The notes: generated from the letters alone by a model not told the origin. 64,000 nucleotides of DNA from Limisalsivibrio acetivorans (GCF_000421105.1 NZ_ATWF01000001.1:1437407-1501406), one strand, 5' to 3'. Counted from the stretch's first letter, positions 9,300-17,186 are shown. Program-made: numbers and translations.

Positions 9300-9974
9300 T
9301 TATGAAATGTCAAGCCCGTGCTTCTCCAGCAGGGCCGCAGCGTACTCTATGGATACGGCATAGGAGAAGTTTGAATCGGGAAGCTCCTCTTCCTTCATAA
9401 ACTTTGGCGCCGCCTCAAGAGGATCGAACTGTCCCGCTACAACTCCGATAACTCGCCCTTCTTCCACATCCACAAGGGGTCCGCCCCTTGTTCCGAGGTG
9501 TATCATCGTGTTGAAGAGGAATATGTTTGTCTCGTTTCTGGAATTTATCTTCGCAGATACGATGGCGGACTGTATCGTCTGGTTGAAGACATGGTGGAAA
9601 CCGAAGGGGTAGCCCACGCATGATACGAGATTGCCTACCACAGTGTCATCGGGGGTTCCTATCATATGATCGGGCATCTCGATATTAACATCCGTGTCGA
9701 ACTTTAACAGGGCTATATCCCTGTCGTAGTCCATATCTACCACATTCACCGGCATCGGGTAGTTTTCCTGGGAAACCACCGGCACAAAACCATCCCCCGT
9801 ATCCTCTGCAACTGCGACAAGATTCTGCTGGGAGTAGAGTATATGGGCAACCGTAACAAGGTACCCCTTTTCGTGGACGATGAATCCCGTTCCCACAAAG
9901 GAGATCGTGTCCCCCTCCTTAACAAAAAGCTTGAGACATCCGTTTTTATATCTCAGAAATGTATCTGTAAGCAT
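9300..9974 (-). CDS. Trypsin-fold (S1C-like) protein lacking the catalytic serine
   Basis: 224 residues with the two-barrel trypsin layout of DegP/HtrA proteases but no PDZ domain and no signal peptide, so probably cytoplasmic. The His (TVAHI, about residue 44) and Asp (YDRDIALLKF, about 86) of the triad are present. The serine motif expected as GNSGGPL reads GTRGGPL at 161-167, so Arg replaces the nucleophile. The codon is AGG, read directly from the DNA. It is therefore probably a pseudo-protease used for binding rather than cutting. AAGGAG precedes the ATG. It shares orientation with the betaine genes upstream but has no clear link to them. Confidence 0.8.
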   Translation of the reverse strand: MLTDTFLRYKNGCLKLFVKEGDTISFVGTGFIVHEKGYLVTVAHILYSQQNLVAVAEDTGDGFVPVVSQENYPMPVNVVDMDYDRDIALLKFDTDVNIEMPDHMIGTPDDTVVGNLVSCVGYPFGFHHVFNQTIQSAIVSAKINSRNETNIFLFNTMIHLGTRGGPLVDVEEGRVIGVVAGQFDPLEAAPKFMKEEELPDSNFSYAVSIEYAAALLEKHGLDIS

Positions 9975-9992
9975 CTGCTGCTCCTTCTAAAA

Positions 9993-10886
9993 CTATTTGA
10001 TCCAGCTGTCCACCTGCCTCTGGTGGGTATTTATCCAGCGAACCGCCTTCTCGTAGGGGAAGTTCCCCTTATCCTGATGGATCCAGAGCATAACCTGCTC
10101 CATATCCTTCTTTTCCCATTGGAACCCGTCGAGGAATCTGTAAACATCAGGCATTTCCTCCTTAAGCCCCTTTCTGGCTAAGGTGGCGATGTGCCCTCCG
10201 TTACCGTAAACGTCCTTCGGATCCTCAAGGAACTTCAATCCCCATCTGGCAAAGATCCAGTGGGGCTCCCATCCTGTTATCACGATCCACTTCTTCGCCT
10301 TGATGGAACGCTCGAGCTCACGAACCATATTCTGCTCGCTGACATCCGCAAGATGGAAGTTCTCAAGACCGTATTCCAGCATCGCCTCGCGGGTTTTGAT
10401 CATGATACCCGCCTCGGGGTCAATACCTACGATCCTGCCGCTAAGCCTGTTTCTGTTATCCTGTATGTCCTCTATGGAATCTATGTCCATAAATGGACGG
10501 TTGCGGATCCCCGTTCCGGAGGTGTAGCGTCCTTCGGGAACCTGCGGTATAACAAGACCGATGCGTGTGCCCTCAAGGTTTGCTCCGAGGTTGTCCACAT
10601 CCTCGCCGTACTTTGCGTAATACTGGTCGTGGGTGTCGGGGAGCCATGCGGAAAGTATCGCATCCACCCTCCCCTGGGCAACTGACTTCCACATCTCATC
10701 TGCGGGCATCTCTATGAGCCTGCAGGGGATTCCCATCTTCTCCTCAAGCACAGCCTTAACAACATAGCTCGATGCAACGGAGCTGGACCAGTCCACATAG
10801 GCTATCTTAACCGTTTCTCTTGCCTGTACCACTCCGGTCATAAGGAGCAGAGCAAGCAGGGTCGTTGTTATTATATTCTTAATCAA
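9993..10886 (-). CDS. Glycine betaine/proline-betaine-type substrate-binding protein (OpuAC/ProX family)
   Basis: 297 residues with a signal peptide of about 22 residues ending near VVQA. The mature protein has the OpuAC fold with the tryptophans expected for the aromatic cage that holds quaternary amines, in YVDWSSS, AWLPDTH and ITGWEPHWIFARWG. The start is a TTG with GGAGGG ahead of it. It sits 16 bases downstream of a BCCT carrier in the same operon. No OpuAA or OpuAB partner is nearby, so the usual ABC transporter is missing from the locus. Ligand (betaine, choline, carnitine or similar) not decided. Confidence 0.88.
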   Translation of the reverse strand: MIKNIITTTLLALLLMTGVVQARETVKIAYVDWSSSVASSYVVKAVLEEKMGIPCRLIEMPADEMWKSVAQGRVDAILSAWLPDTHDQYYAKYGEDVDNLGANLEGTRIGLVIPQVPEGRYTSGTGIRNRPFMDIDSIEDIQDNRNRLSGRIVGIDPEAGIMIKTREAMLEYGLENFHLADVSEQNMVRELERSIKAKKWIVITGWEPHWIFARWGLKFLEDPKDVYGNGGHIATLARKGLKEEMPDVYRFLDGFQWEKKDMEQVMLWIHQDKGNFPYEKAVRWINTHQRQVDSWIK

Positions 10887-10902
10887 AGCTTTACCCTCCT
10901 TT

Positions 10903-12588
10903 TTACCAAAGCCTTCTTCGGCCGAAGGTTTTATCCAGCGAAGGCTTGCGCTTCACCGTCAGGTTGCGTGACTTCTTCATTCCGGGTGCCGTTATCTTAA
11001 ACTCCTGCGGACCGGCATAATCCGCCAGCCCCTTGTGCAGGGCGTAACACATCCCCAGCAGGACTATCGCAAACGGCAGACCGGTCGTAATCGCCGCCGT
11101 CTGCAGTGCCACAAGCCCCCCTCCAAGGAGAAGAGCCGCCGCCACTGCTCCCTCTAGTATAGCCCAAAAAAGCCTTGAGAGAACAGGGGGATTGGGGTTT
11201 CCGCCTGAGGTGATGATGTCGATAACCATAGAGCCGGAGTCAGAGGACGTTACGAAAAACGCAACGATCACAAAGACCGTTATGGTCGATGTTATCTTGG
11301 AGAGGGGAAAGTTATCCAGAAGAACGAACATAGATACGGGGATGTTCTCCTGTACCGCCGCTGCGATTCCACCTGCCCCGAACATCTCTATAAATATTGC
11401 GGTATTACCGAATACCGTTATCCATATGAATGTTACAAACGTGGGCACAAGCAGAACACCAAGGATAAACTGCTTTATCGTCCTGCCGTAGGATACCCTT
11501 GCGATAAACATGCCCACAAACGGCGACCATGCGATCCACCACGCCCAATAGAATATCGTCCAGCCGTGCTGCCACTGGGTGTGCTCATAGGTTTCGTTCC
11601 ATGTGGAGAGCTGGGGGAGGAACTGTACGTAGTAACCTATGTTCTCCAGAAGAGCGTCCAGAATAAACAGGGTCGGACCGAGGAGAAAGACAAACACAAG
11701 CAGAATGAATGCGAGGCTTATGTTGATCTCCGAAAGCCTGCGGATACCTTTATCAAGACCCTTAATAACAGACCATGTGGCAATGCCCGTAATACACGCA
11801 ATCAGCGCGACCTGTATCATCTTCGACTGGCCAATGCCGAGGAGATGATCAAGCCCTGCATTAACCTGCTGGACACCAAGACCGAGGGATGTTGCAACAC
11901 CGAAAAGGGTCGCCACAGTTGCGATGATGTCGATGGTGTTCCCTATCCAGCCGTAGATCTTTTCACCGAAAATCGGATAAAATGCGGTGCGGATGGAGAG
12001 GGGGAGGTTCTTGTTGAATGAGAAAAACGCCAGCGCAAGACCCACTATGGTGTAAATACCCCACGGGTGAAGACCCCAATGGAGGAACGTTATATCCATC
12101 GCCTTGCGTGCCGCCTCTTCGGAACCGGCATCGGTAAGCGGGTTTGCAGTATAATGGAACATCGGCTCGGCAACGCCGTAAAAGAGAAGGCCGATACCCA
12201 TACCCGCGGAGAATAGCATGGCAAACCACCCCATGGTGCTGAACTCCGGCTCCGCATCGGGGCCACCCAGGCGTATATCGCCAAACTTGCCTATCAACGT
12301 TACCAGCACAAAAACAAGGACTATGTTCATGGTCCATATGAAGAACCATCCAGCATACTTGGACATCGCCCCCTGCATATCAGCAAAGAAGTTGCCCAGA
12401 TAGCTCTGGAATATGATTGTTACAGCCACAAAAAGCACGATGAGTGCGGCAGAGGTGAAGAATACCCATGGATGGATATCAAGGCTCATCCAGCTCCCTT
12501 CAGTCTCTTCCGCCTCGTACTCCTCCGGCTGACCCGGGTCTTCGTGTTCTTCCGGGTTTTCGTTGTTGTTTCTCTTATCTTCACTCAT
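10903..12588 (-). CDS. BCCT-family betaine/choline/carnitine transporter
   Basis: 561 residues from the ATG at 12588, which has GGGAG five bases upstream. A TTG four codons earlier opens the frame but lies ahead of that ribosome site. After an acidic N-terminal tail of about 45 residues, twelve membrane helices follow. Family signatures are GMGIGLLFYGVAEPMFHY near 130 and the aromatic substrate box FYWAWWIAWSPFVGMFIARVS near 350-370. BCCT carriers import quaternary amines with Na+ or H+, typically for osmoprotection. The acidic tail and the neighbouring betaine-binding protein are notable. Substrate is inferred from family only. Confidence 0.93.
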   Translation of the reverse strand: MSEDKRNNNENPEEHEDPGQPEEYEAEETEGSWMSLDIHPWVFFTSAALIVLFVAVTIIFQSYLGNFFADMQGAMSKYAGWFFIWTMNIVLVFVLVTLIGKFGDIRLGGPDAEPEFSTMGWFAMLFSAGMGIGLLFYGVAEPMFHYTANPLTDAGSEEAARKAMDITFLHWGLHPWGIYTIVGLALAFFSFNKNLPLSIRTAFYPIFGEKIYGWIGNTIDIIATVATLFGVATSLGLGVQQVNAGLDHLLGIGQSKMIQVALIACITGIATWSVIKGLDKGIRRLSEINISLAFILLVFVFLLGPTLFILDALLENIGYYVQFLPQLSTWNETYEHTQWQHGWTIFYWAWWIAWSPFVGMFIARVSYGRTIKQFILGVLLVPTFVTFIWITVFGNTAIFIEMFGAGGIAAAVQENIPVSMFVLLDNFPLSKITSTITVFVIVAFFVTSSDSGSMVIDIITSGGNPNPPVLSRLFWAILEGAVAAALLLGGGLVALQTAAITTGLPFAIVLLGMCYALHKGLADYAGPQEFKITAPGMKKSRNLTVKRKPSLDKTFGRRRLW

Positions 12589-13000
12589 AACTACTCCCAA
12601 GTAGAAAGTTAATTGATGAATCGGATGAGGTTCTTATATGCAAATGACGACGCAAAGCCTCATAACAGCATATCTTATTATTAACAAATAATATTTTTGT
12701 TTGCAACGACCAGTACTACTATCGAAAAAGGCAATAATAACCCGATAACCGAGAAGGTGTGTCCCAAAAGGAAGTTATAGTTCATACATAAACTTTCAGC
12801 CGTGTAAATATTTATGCACGTTTTATAGCGATTAGTAATTTCTCTAGGTGAAAGGTTGCACAAGGTGCCTCAAACGGTCATTTCACAGGTTATAAGCCAA
12901 ATTATGCACACCCATTTAATACTTAATGACTAGTTTCTGTTGGTTAATGTCCCATCACGGGGTAATATTTCTATATAATACAAATAAATTAGGAAACGTT
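12589..13000. other. Intergenic region between divergent BCCT and luxR-type genes
   Basis: About 410 bases, AT-rich, with no convincing gene. It should hold both divergent promoters. A TATAAT at 12974-12979 and an AGGAAA ribosome site at 12991-12996 precede the LuxR-type gene, but no good -35 is visible at the right distance, which fits activator-dependent transcription. I see no clear lux-box-like palindrome. Confidence 0.5.
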
Positions 13001-13768
13001 ATGGGATTCTACGCCAACACTTACTCAGAACTGAGCAGACAAGAGCTCGTATTCACCCTCGACTTCATTCAGCAATGCCTGAAAACCACAAACGAAGACA
13101 GGTTCCATGAGCTTCTTAAAACAGCCGGAGAATATCTCGGGTTCGAGTACATTCTTTATGTATATATGAAATCCTCCTATAGGCATGGAACAACGATCAA
13201 CTTCGTGAACATATCCAACCCCGAGATGTGGATGGAAGAATACCACTCAAGGGGCTACCTTGAATCGGATCCGGTTAAGTTCGAGGTGGAGAGACGGCTC
13301 GCCTCCGATGACCGCTCCTCCTATATATTGTGGGATGCCTACGACAGACAGCTCTCCTCAAAGGAGGCAGAGGTTATTGTCAGGAGGAAGCATTACGGGC
13401 TGGAATACGGCTTTTCGGTCTATGACGATTCGAGAAGCAAGGATTTCACCTTTCTCATCTCCTTTGCCAGCGCAAAAACCACCCCCGGAAGAAGCTCCGA
13501 GATTATCGCAAAGATGATAGTTCCGCACCTTATGGTTATCCGGAAAAGGCTTGATACCCTTACTCTACTCTCATCGTTTTCCGCCAGAGAGAATGAGATA
13601 AGCGGTTGGCTCACTGAAGGAAAAACAAACTGGGAGATCGCTCAGATACTCAGTATAAGCGAGAATACGGTTAAGTACCATATCAAGAATATCTTCAATA
13701 AGCTTAAGGTGAATAACCGCCAACAGGCCATCGCCATATGCCTTGCGGGGCGGTATCTTAGTATGTGA
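13001..13768 (+). CDS. LuxR-family transcriptional regulator with autoinducer-binding domain (LuxR solo)
   Basis: 255 residues from the ATG at 13001, chosen because AGGAAA precedes it. The frame opens 75 bases further upstream without a ribosome site. Residues 15-165 form an autoinducer-binding domain. It keeps the W-xxx-Y pair (WMEEY), the Asp-Pro nine and ten residues later (SDP), a later Trp in YILWDAY, and the Gly of GLEYGFSV, matching W57, Y61, D70, P71, W85 and G113 of TraR/LuxR by spacing or context. The C-terminus has the LuxR helix-turn-helix with EISGWLTEGKTNWEIAQIL and ISENTVKYHIKNIF. No LuxI synthase is in the window, so it is a solo here. The metal-transport pair downstream is a possible target. 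Confidence 0.85.
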   Translation: MGFYANTYSELSRQELVFTLDFIQQCLKTTNEDRFHELLKTAGEYLGFEYILYVYMKSSYRHGTTINFVNISNPEMWMEEYHSRGYLESDPVKFEVERRLASDDRSSYILWDAYDRQLSSKEAEVIVRRKHYGLEYGFSVYDDSRSKDFTFLISFASAKTTPGRSSEIIAKMIVPHLMVIRKRLDTLTLLSSFSARENEISGWLTEGKTNWEIAQILSISENTVKYHIKNIFNKLKVNNRQQAIAICLAGRYLSM

Positions 13769-13921
13769 TAGAAGATACTCTAAAGCTTCTCCTCATCAAG
13801 GACACACGTATATTTAATGCTGATGGCATTGAAATCATTAATTAGGGGCAGTAATGATAAAAAAGGAGTACTGATACTCTTTGCTTTACTTTTTATAGGG
13901 TCTACTGTAAATCATCATTTT

Positions 13922-14518
13922 ATGAATACCAAAACGCTTCAAAAGCTCGCCCTAATCATCGTTATTATCATGCATACAGCACTTGCATCCGCCCATCCCC
14001 ATGTGTTTATGGATTCGGAGGTATCATTCGTTTTCAACGAACAGGGTGTTGAAAAACTTCTTGTTCACTGGGAATTTGACGAGATGTTTTCCTCCGGGAT
14101 CATCATGGATTACGATGATGGCGACAGGGTTATCGATGAAGAGGAGCGAAAGCTGATCAGAAGGGATGTCTTTGAAAACCTCGTTCACCACGGCTACTTT
14201 TTGCGTATTGATATCAATGGTGAATCATTTCCGGTCGAGTTTGTGGATATGTTTGATGTTTCGATCAAAGGCAACAGGCTTGTCTATGATTTCAGCGTTC
14301 CGCTGGGTATTCCTGCGAAGGGGAGCGGCTCTTCCATTGATCTGAAAGTTCTTGACTCAACTAACTACACAGCAATTGTCTCCTTAAAAGCTAAGAAGCC
14401 AACACTCCATTCATCAGGGTTTTCGACTACAATTGAGTACGCCGAACCCGACACCTGGAGCAGGAATATGAATCCAGAGTCCATAGGCTCGCTCAGGCTT
14501 GTGTTTTCAAAGAAATGA
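13922..14518 (+). CDS. DUF1007 family periplasmic protein
   Basis: 198 residues from the ATG at 13922, which gives a classic signal peptide ending LASA before HPHVFMD. The frame is open 35 codons earlier (ATG 13817), but that start would put a second hydrophobic segment in front. HPHVF followed by a W-E-F-D-E-M-F-S block is the DUF1007 hallmark, with a His-x-His at the mature N-terminus suited to metal binding. DUF1007 proteins are regularly encoded beside NicO-type nickel/cobalt transporters. Here the stop overlaps the NicO start (ATGA), implying coupled translation. I infer a periplasmic metal-binding partner of the transporter. The ribosome site is weak for either start. Confidence 0.8.
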   Translation: MNTKTLQKLALIIVIIMHTALASAHPHVFMDSEVSFVFNEQGVEKLLVHWEFDEMFSSGIIMDYDDGDRVIDEEERKLIRRDVFENLVHHGYFLRIDINGESFPVEFVDMFDVSIKGNRLVYDFSVPLGIPAKGSGSSIDLKVLDSTNYTAIVSLKAKKPTLHSSGFSTTIEYAEPDTWSRNMNPESIGSLRLVFSKK

Positions 14519-15393
14519 AAAACATAATCACCCTTGTTCTGTTAGCCCTGCTTATCGGGATCTGCACGCCATCTTCAGCTTCGGCGAACCCCTTTGGGGC
14601 TCCCCCCGACAAGAAAGAGCAGAGCAAGCCTGCTAACGATGGATTTCAGCTTAAAGACTTTATTATATCGAAACAACTTATCCTTAAACAGAAGATAACA
14701 GCTCTCACCCGTGAGATTAAACAGAAGGACTACAGCAACCTCTGGTGGTTATTTGCTATGGCATTTATGTACGGCATACTCCATTCCGCCGGGCCAGGGC
14801 ATGGCAAGACGCTTGTTGCCTCTTACCTGATTTCAAAGGGCGGAACAAGGCTTTCTGGAATCGTCCTCGGGGCGGCAACAGCTTTCTTTCACGGTGTATC
14901 CGCAATCATCATCGTGTCCGCTATCTATATGCTATCCCTCGGCAGGCTGACATACCGCTTCAGCGAGACTGGCGAGGCTTTGCAATGGGTCAGCTATGTA
15001 ATGATTACGCTGATAGGGCTTCTGATAATTTTTCGAAGCGTAAAAAGAACGGGGCACTGCTGCTCCGCCGAATCAGAGAAAGGCAGGGAAAGGCCTCTCT
15101 GGGTGATTATTGCGCTTGGGATTGTCCCCTGCCCTGCAACAATGATAATACTGATATTCTTCATATCGATGCAGATGCCCCTGCTGGGTGCGATCCTTGC
15201 CGTTACCGTAGCACTTGGTATGGCGCTTACAGTGGCCTTTGTGGGAGGGCTTACGATAGTTATGCGGGAATACCTTCTGGAAAGAATCGGGAAAAACCCG
15301 GATACCCACTCCAGGTTCGCAGGGTATGCCGAAACAGTCGGCGGGGTTTTGGTGACACTCTTCGGCGCTGCACTTCTTTATACGATGGTCTGA
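14515..15393 (+). CDS. NicO/RcnA-type nickel-cobalt transporter
   Basis: 292 residues. It begins with a hydrophobic leader (signal-like to about residue 24), a polar stretch, then six or so membrane helices. The family motif HSAGPGHGKTLVASYLI lies at about 90-106 and a second His, FFHGVS, at about 124. A charged, cysteine-containing loop (HCCSAE) follows the third helix. The DUF1007-NicO pair is usually annotated as a nickel/cobalt transport system. Import or export cannot be decided from sequence. No nickel riboswitch is visible in front of the operon. Confidence 0.82.
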   Translation: MKNIITLVLLALLIGICTPSSASANPFGAPPDKKEQSKPANDGFQLKDFIISKQLILKQKITALTREIKQKDYSNLWWLFAMAFMYGILHSAGPGHGKTLVASYLISKGGTRLSGIVLGAATAFFHGVSAIIIVSAIYMLSLGRLTYRFSETGEALQWVSYVMITLIGLLIIFRSVKRTGHCCSAESEKGRERPLWVIIALGIVPCPATMIILIFFISMQMPLLGAILAVTVALGMALTVAFVGGLTIVMREYLLERIGKNPDTHSRFAGYAETVGGVLVTLFGAALLYTMV

Positions 15394-15494
15394 GGGTTCA
15401 GTACTGGTTTATCGCTGAGCAATACATAGTAACTTAAAAATCTGAGTTACTGTACATTCATACACGCCTATCACCGTTATTCGGTCGATAATAC

Positions 15495-15602
15495 CCCTTA
15501 TCGCCCCACAAAGCAAAAAAGCCCAGCATTAGGCTGAGCTTGGATATATGCCGAAGGGGGGACTCGAACCCCCACACCCGCAATGGGCACAGGATCCTGA
15601 AT
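15495..15602 (-). repeat. Left direct repeat, attR-like, with tRNA-Leu 3' fragment and terminator
   Basis: Carries the last 54 bases of tRNA-Leu (T-arm, variable arm and 3' acceptor strand) and the downstream hairpin at 15519-15541. Similarity to the right copy continues weakly for about a dozen bases beyond 15602, with purine-purine and pyrimidine-pyrimidine differences. The 5' half of a tRNA is absent, so this is a fragment and not a gene. Confidence 0.85.
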
Positions 15603-15654
15603 TTTACGTATCTCTCGTATTATCATTCGCTTAGAGTATAATAATATGGACAGA

Positions 15655-16221
15655 TCATTCTGATTGTCCAGATAATTTTTGATAATAACTTTCCCCAACT
15701 CTTGTAGGGTAGAACACTCTTTCACCTCTTTTACTATCAGACTCTCTTAATAAGCCGGCACCCACTAGATAATTAAGATCATCTTCTAAAAAATTTTGCT
15801 CTCTTCCTTTTGGTGTTCTTATACCATTCAATTCGGCACCATCATAGGTTCTGCACAAGGTGCTTGAATGCAGCCTATTTTCATAAAATTGCTTAAAAAT
15901 ATCTATCGCCTGCTCTGAAAAAAACTCTTCTGGTGCAGTTTCTTTAACCCAGGTAAAACCTTTAAAGTTGGAAAGAACCTCGGCCATCATTACTTGAATA
16001 TCTTTAAGGCTATCCATAACATCAGAATGGTTCCCTTCGATGATATCCTTAATATGACTTTGAAGTTGAACCTGATTCTGCATAACTTCAACAAAGCCGG
16101 TGTGATTGTTTTCTTTCAGCCACTGCATGAAGTCATCCATTTTTCTGTTTCTTCCTTCGCCTTTGTAAGCTGATAAAAGGCCTGGTAAAGCAATTAATAT
16201 AGTTAAAGTTAATGGATCCAC
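15655..16221 (-). CDS. Hypothetical protein, membrane helix, coiled region and winged-helix-like C-terminus
   Basis: 188 residues, not recognised as a known family. A short hydrophobic helix (LTLTILIALPGLLSAY) lies at residues 4-19, so the protein is probably membrane-tethered. Then comes a helical, heptad-like stretch at about 40-85 (QNQVQLQSHIKDIIEGNH) and a C-terminal segment at about 135-185 (EDDLNYLVGAGLLRE, then VFYPTRVGESYYQKL) that resembles a winged-helix fold. The start is GTG with GAGGTG ahead. A and T are much richer than in neighbouring genes. It is the only cargo of the tRNA-Leu micro-island. A defence or addiction role is possible but nothing in the sequence proves it. Confidence 0.65.
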   Translation of the reverse strand: MDPLTLTILIALPGLLSAYKGEGRNRKMDDFMQWLKENNHTGFVEVMQNQVQLQSHIKDIIEGNHSDVMDSLKDIQVMMAEVLSNFKGFTWVKETAPEEFFSEQAIDIFKQFYENRLHSSTLCRTYDGAELNGIRTPKGREQNFLEDDLNYLVGAGLLRESDSKRGERVFYPTRVGESYYQKLSGQSE

Positions 16222-16255
16222 ATATTCACCTCATTAATTTATTTCCTGTGTTTTA

Positions 16256-16300
16256 GACCTTTCTCCCGTAAACTCTGGTCTAGTTTACGGGAGAAAGGTC
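16256..16300. repeat. Perfect 19-bp inverted repeat with 7-base loop
   Basis: Arms 16256-16274 and 16282-16300 are exactly complementary, with loop CTGGTCT. It lies 34 bases upstream of the cargo gene start and 42 bases inside the right direct repeat. There is no T-run on either side, so a terminator is unlikely. An operator, a recombination or nicking site, or a structured leader are all possible. Confidence 0.85.
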
Positions 16301-16342
16301 ACTCCACATATGCCCAATCTGGTTACTCGCTCAGCGCAATCA

Positions 16343-16450
16343 CCCTTATCGCCCTACAAAGCAAAAAAGCCCAGCATTAGGCTGAGCTTAGATATATGCC
16401 GAAGGGGGGACTCGAACCCCCACACCCGCAATGGGCACAGGATCCTGAAT
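16343..16450 (-). repeat. Right direct repeat, attL-like, inside intact tRNA-Leu
   Basis: Partner of 15495-15602 with 106 of 108 positions identical by direct comparison. It covers the 3' half of the functional tRNA-Leu gene and its terminator, so integration would have left the tRNA intact. Confidence 0.85.
16367..16389 (-). terminator. Terminator of tRNA-Leu
   Basis: Nine-position stem with one mismatch and loop ATTAG. On the minus strand it is followed by a run of T. The same structure is duplicated at 15519-15541 in the left repeat. Confidence 0.7.
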
Positions 16451-16481
16451 CCTGCGTGTCTACCAATTCCACCACTTCGGC
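16397..16481 (-). tRNA. tRNA-Leu (anticodon CAG)
   Basis: 85 nt. The minus strand folds into a 7-bp acceptor (GCCGAAG with CTTCGGC), a D-arm with GGTAGAC, an anticodon stem CAGGA/TCCTG around loop TTCAGGA (anticodon CAG), a long class II variable arm, and a T-arm GGGGG-TTCGAGT-CCCCC. The discriminator base is A. The terminal CCA is not encoded. It serves as the insertion site of the adjacent micro-island. Confidence 0.95.
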
Positions 16482-16595
16482 AAAAGACGTATTCATAAAT
16501 GATTCAACAGCTTATATGTTTTTTATGCTGTCCTGTCAATAGTAAAATACGCCTCCAAGCCCCGATTCTCAAGAGTTTCAGCATCAATCTCAATA

Positions 16596-17186
16596 TCACC
16601 TGCAAATACTCTCGCACGGCACTCCATCCTTATCTCCGTCCAGCCTTGTCAGGCCGCATTTCTGCGTAAAGCAATACGCCTCTGCACAACTACGCATCTG
16701 ACCGCAGTAGCGCTTTGTTCCACACTTACAGGATGCATCCCCCGCCACCATTAACACCGGCTCAACATCAGCCCAAAGACCGACACCAGCCAAACGGGCT
16801 CCCTTCTCTGCAATATAATAGTCATCATCGGTGCAGTACCTTGGATAAACCCTGGCAAAGCCGCTGCGAACCATATCCAGGTTCACATCAGCACCCTGAA
16901 CCTTTACGGTACCAACTATCCTTCCGAACCGGTCCATATCCTGTTCAACAATTTCCACCGTTTCACCGTCAAGGTACTCCTTAAGCGCACCCATCGATTC
17001 TTCGCCGAACACACCTCCCCTCTCAGGGGCATCGATACAGGCCATTCGAACACGAAGAGTCTCCATTTCGGCTGTACTCACGTCCACTGTATCACCATCG
17101 ACCACCCTGCTTACTTCGGCCTCGAATGCATAAACACCTGACAAAGCAAGCATACAAAACAGAACTGACAAAAGAAAAAGCCGCAT
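16596..17186 (-). CDS. Secreted thermonuclease (SNase-like) with C-terminal excalibur domain
   Basis: 196 residues with a signal peptide ending near VYA (about 20). The SNase/OB-fold domain at about 22-135 holds VVDGDTV, RMACIDAPE (catalytic Arg and Glu region) and a later Arg in RFGRIVG. The C-terminal 45 residues form an excalibur calcium-binding domain, with paired cysteines around MRSCAEAYCF and the EF-hand-like DGDKDGVPCE. Such proteins degrade nucleic acids outside the cytoplasm with Ca2+. AAGGAGG precedes the ATG. It is monocistronic, next to the tRNA-Leu gene. Confidence 0.88.
   Translation of the reverse strand: MRLFLLSVLFCMLALSGVYAFEAEVSRVVDGDTVDVSTAEMETLRVRMACIDAPERGGVFGEESMGALKEYLDGETVEIVEQDMDRFGRIVGTVKVQGADVNLDMVRSGFARVYPRYCTDDDYYIAEKGARLAGVGLWADVEPVLMVAGDASCKCGTKRYCGQMRSCAEAYCFTQKCGLTRLDGDKDGVPCESICR

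Larger units (their letters stand above)
15495..16450. mobile_element. Micro-island inserted at tRNA-Leu(CAG), one cargo gene, no integrase
   Basis: Two 108-bp direct repeats (15495-15602 and 16343-16450, two mismatches, offset 848 bp) enclose an AT-rich cargo gene and a 45-base perfect inverted repeat. The repeats contain the 3' half of tRNA-Leu plus its terminator. Only the right copy continues into a complete tRNA. This is the footprint of site-specific integration at a tRNA 3' end. No recombinase gene fits inside, so the unit is a decayed island, a satellite mobilised in trans, or a tandem duplication that captured a gene. Seen: the repeats, fragment and cargo. Inferred: integration. Confidence 0.65.

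Noticed and set aside
12681-12863. 60-codon minus-strand frame between BCCT and luxR-type genes
   Set aside because: AT-rich, no ribosome site, and it occupies the promoter region of two divergent genes.
13817-13921. Longer N-terminus for the DUF1007 protein
   Set aside because: It would add a second hydrophobic segment in front of a clean signal peptide. Neither start has a strong ribosome site, so a small doubt remains.
15428-15451. 7-bp hairpin after the NicO gene as a terminator
   Set aside because: AT-rich stem and no T-run after it, so it is not convincing.
15495-15602. A second tRNA-Leu gene
   Set aside because: Only the 3' half is present. The 5' half and the anticodon stem are missing or diverged, so it is an insertion-site copy.
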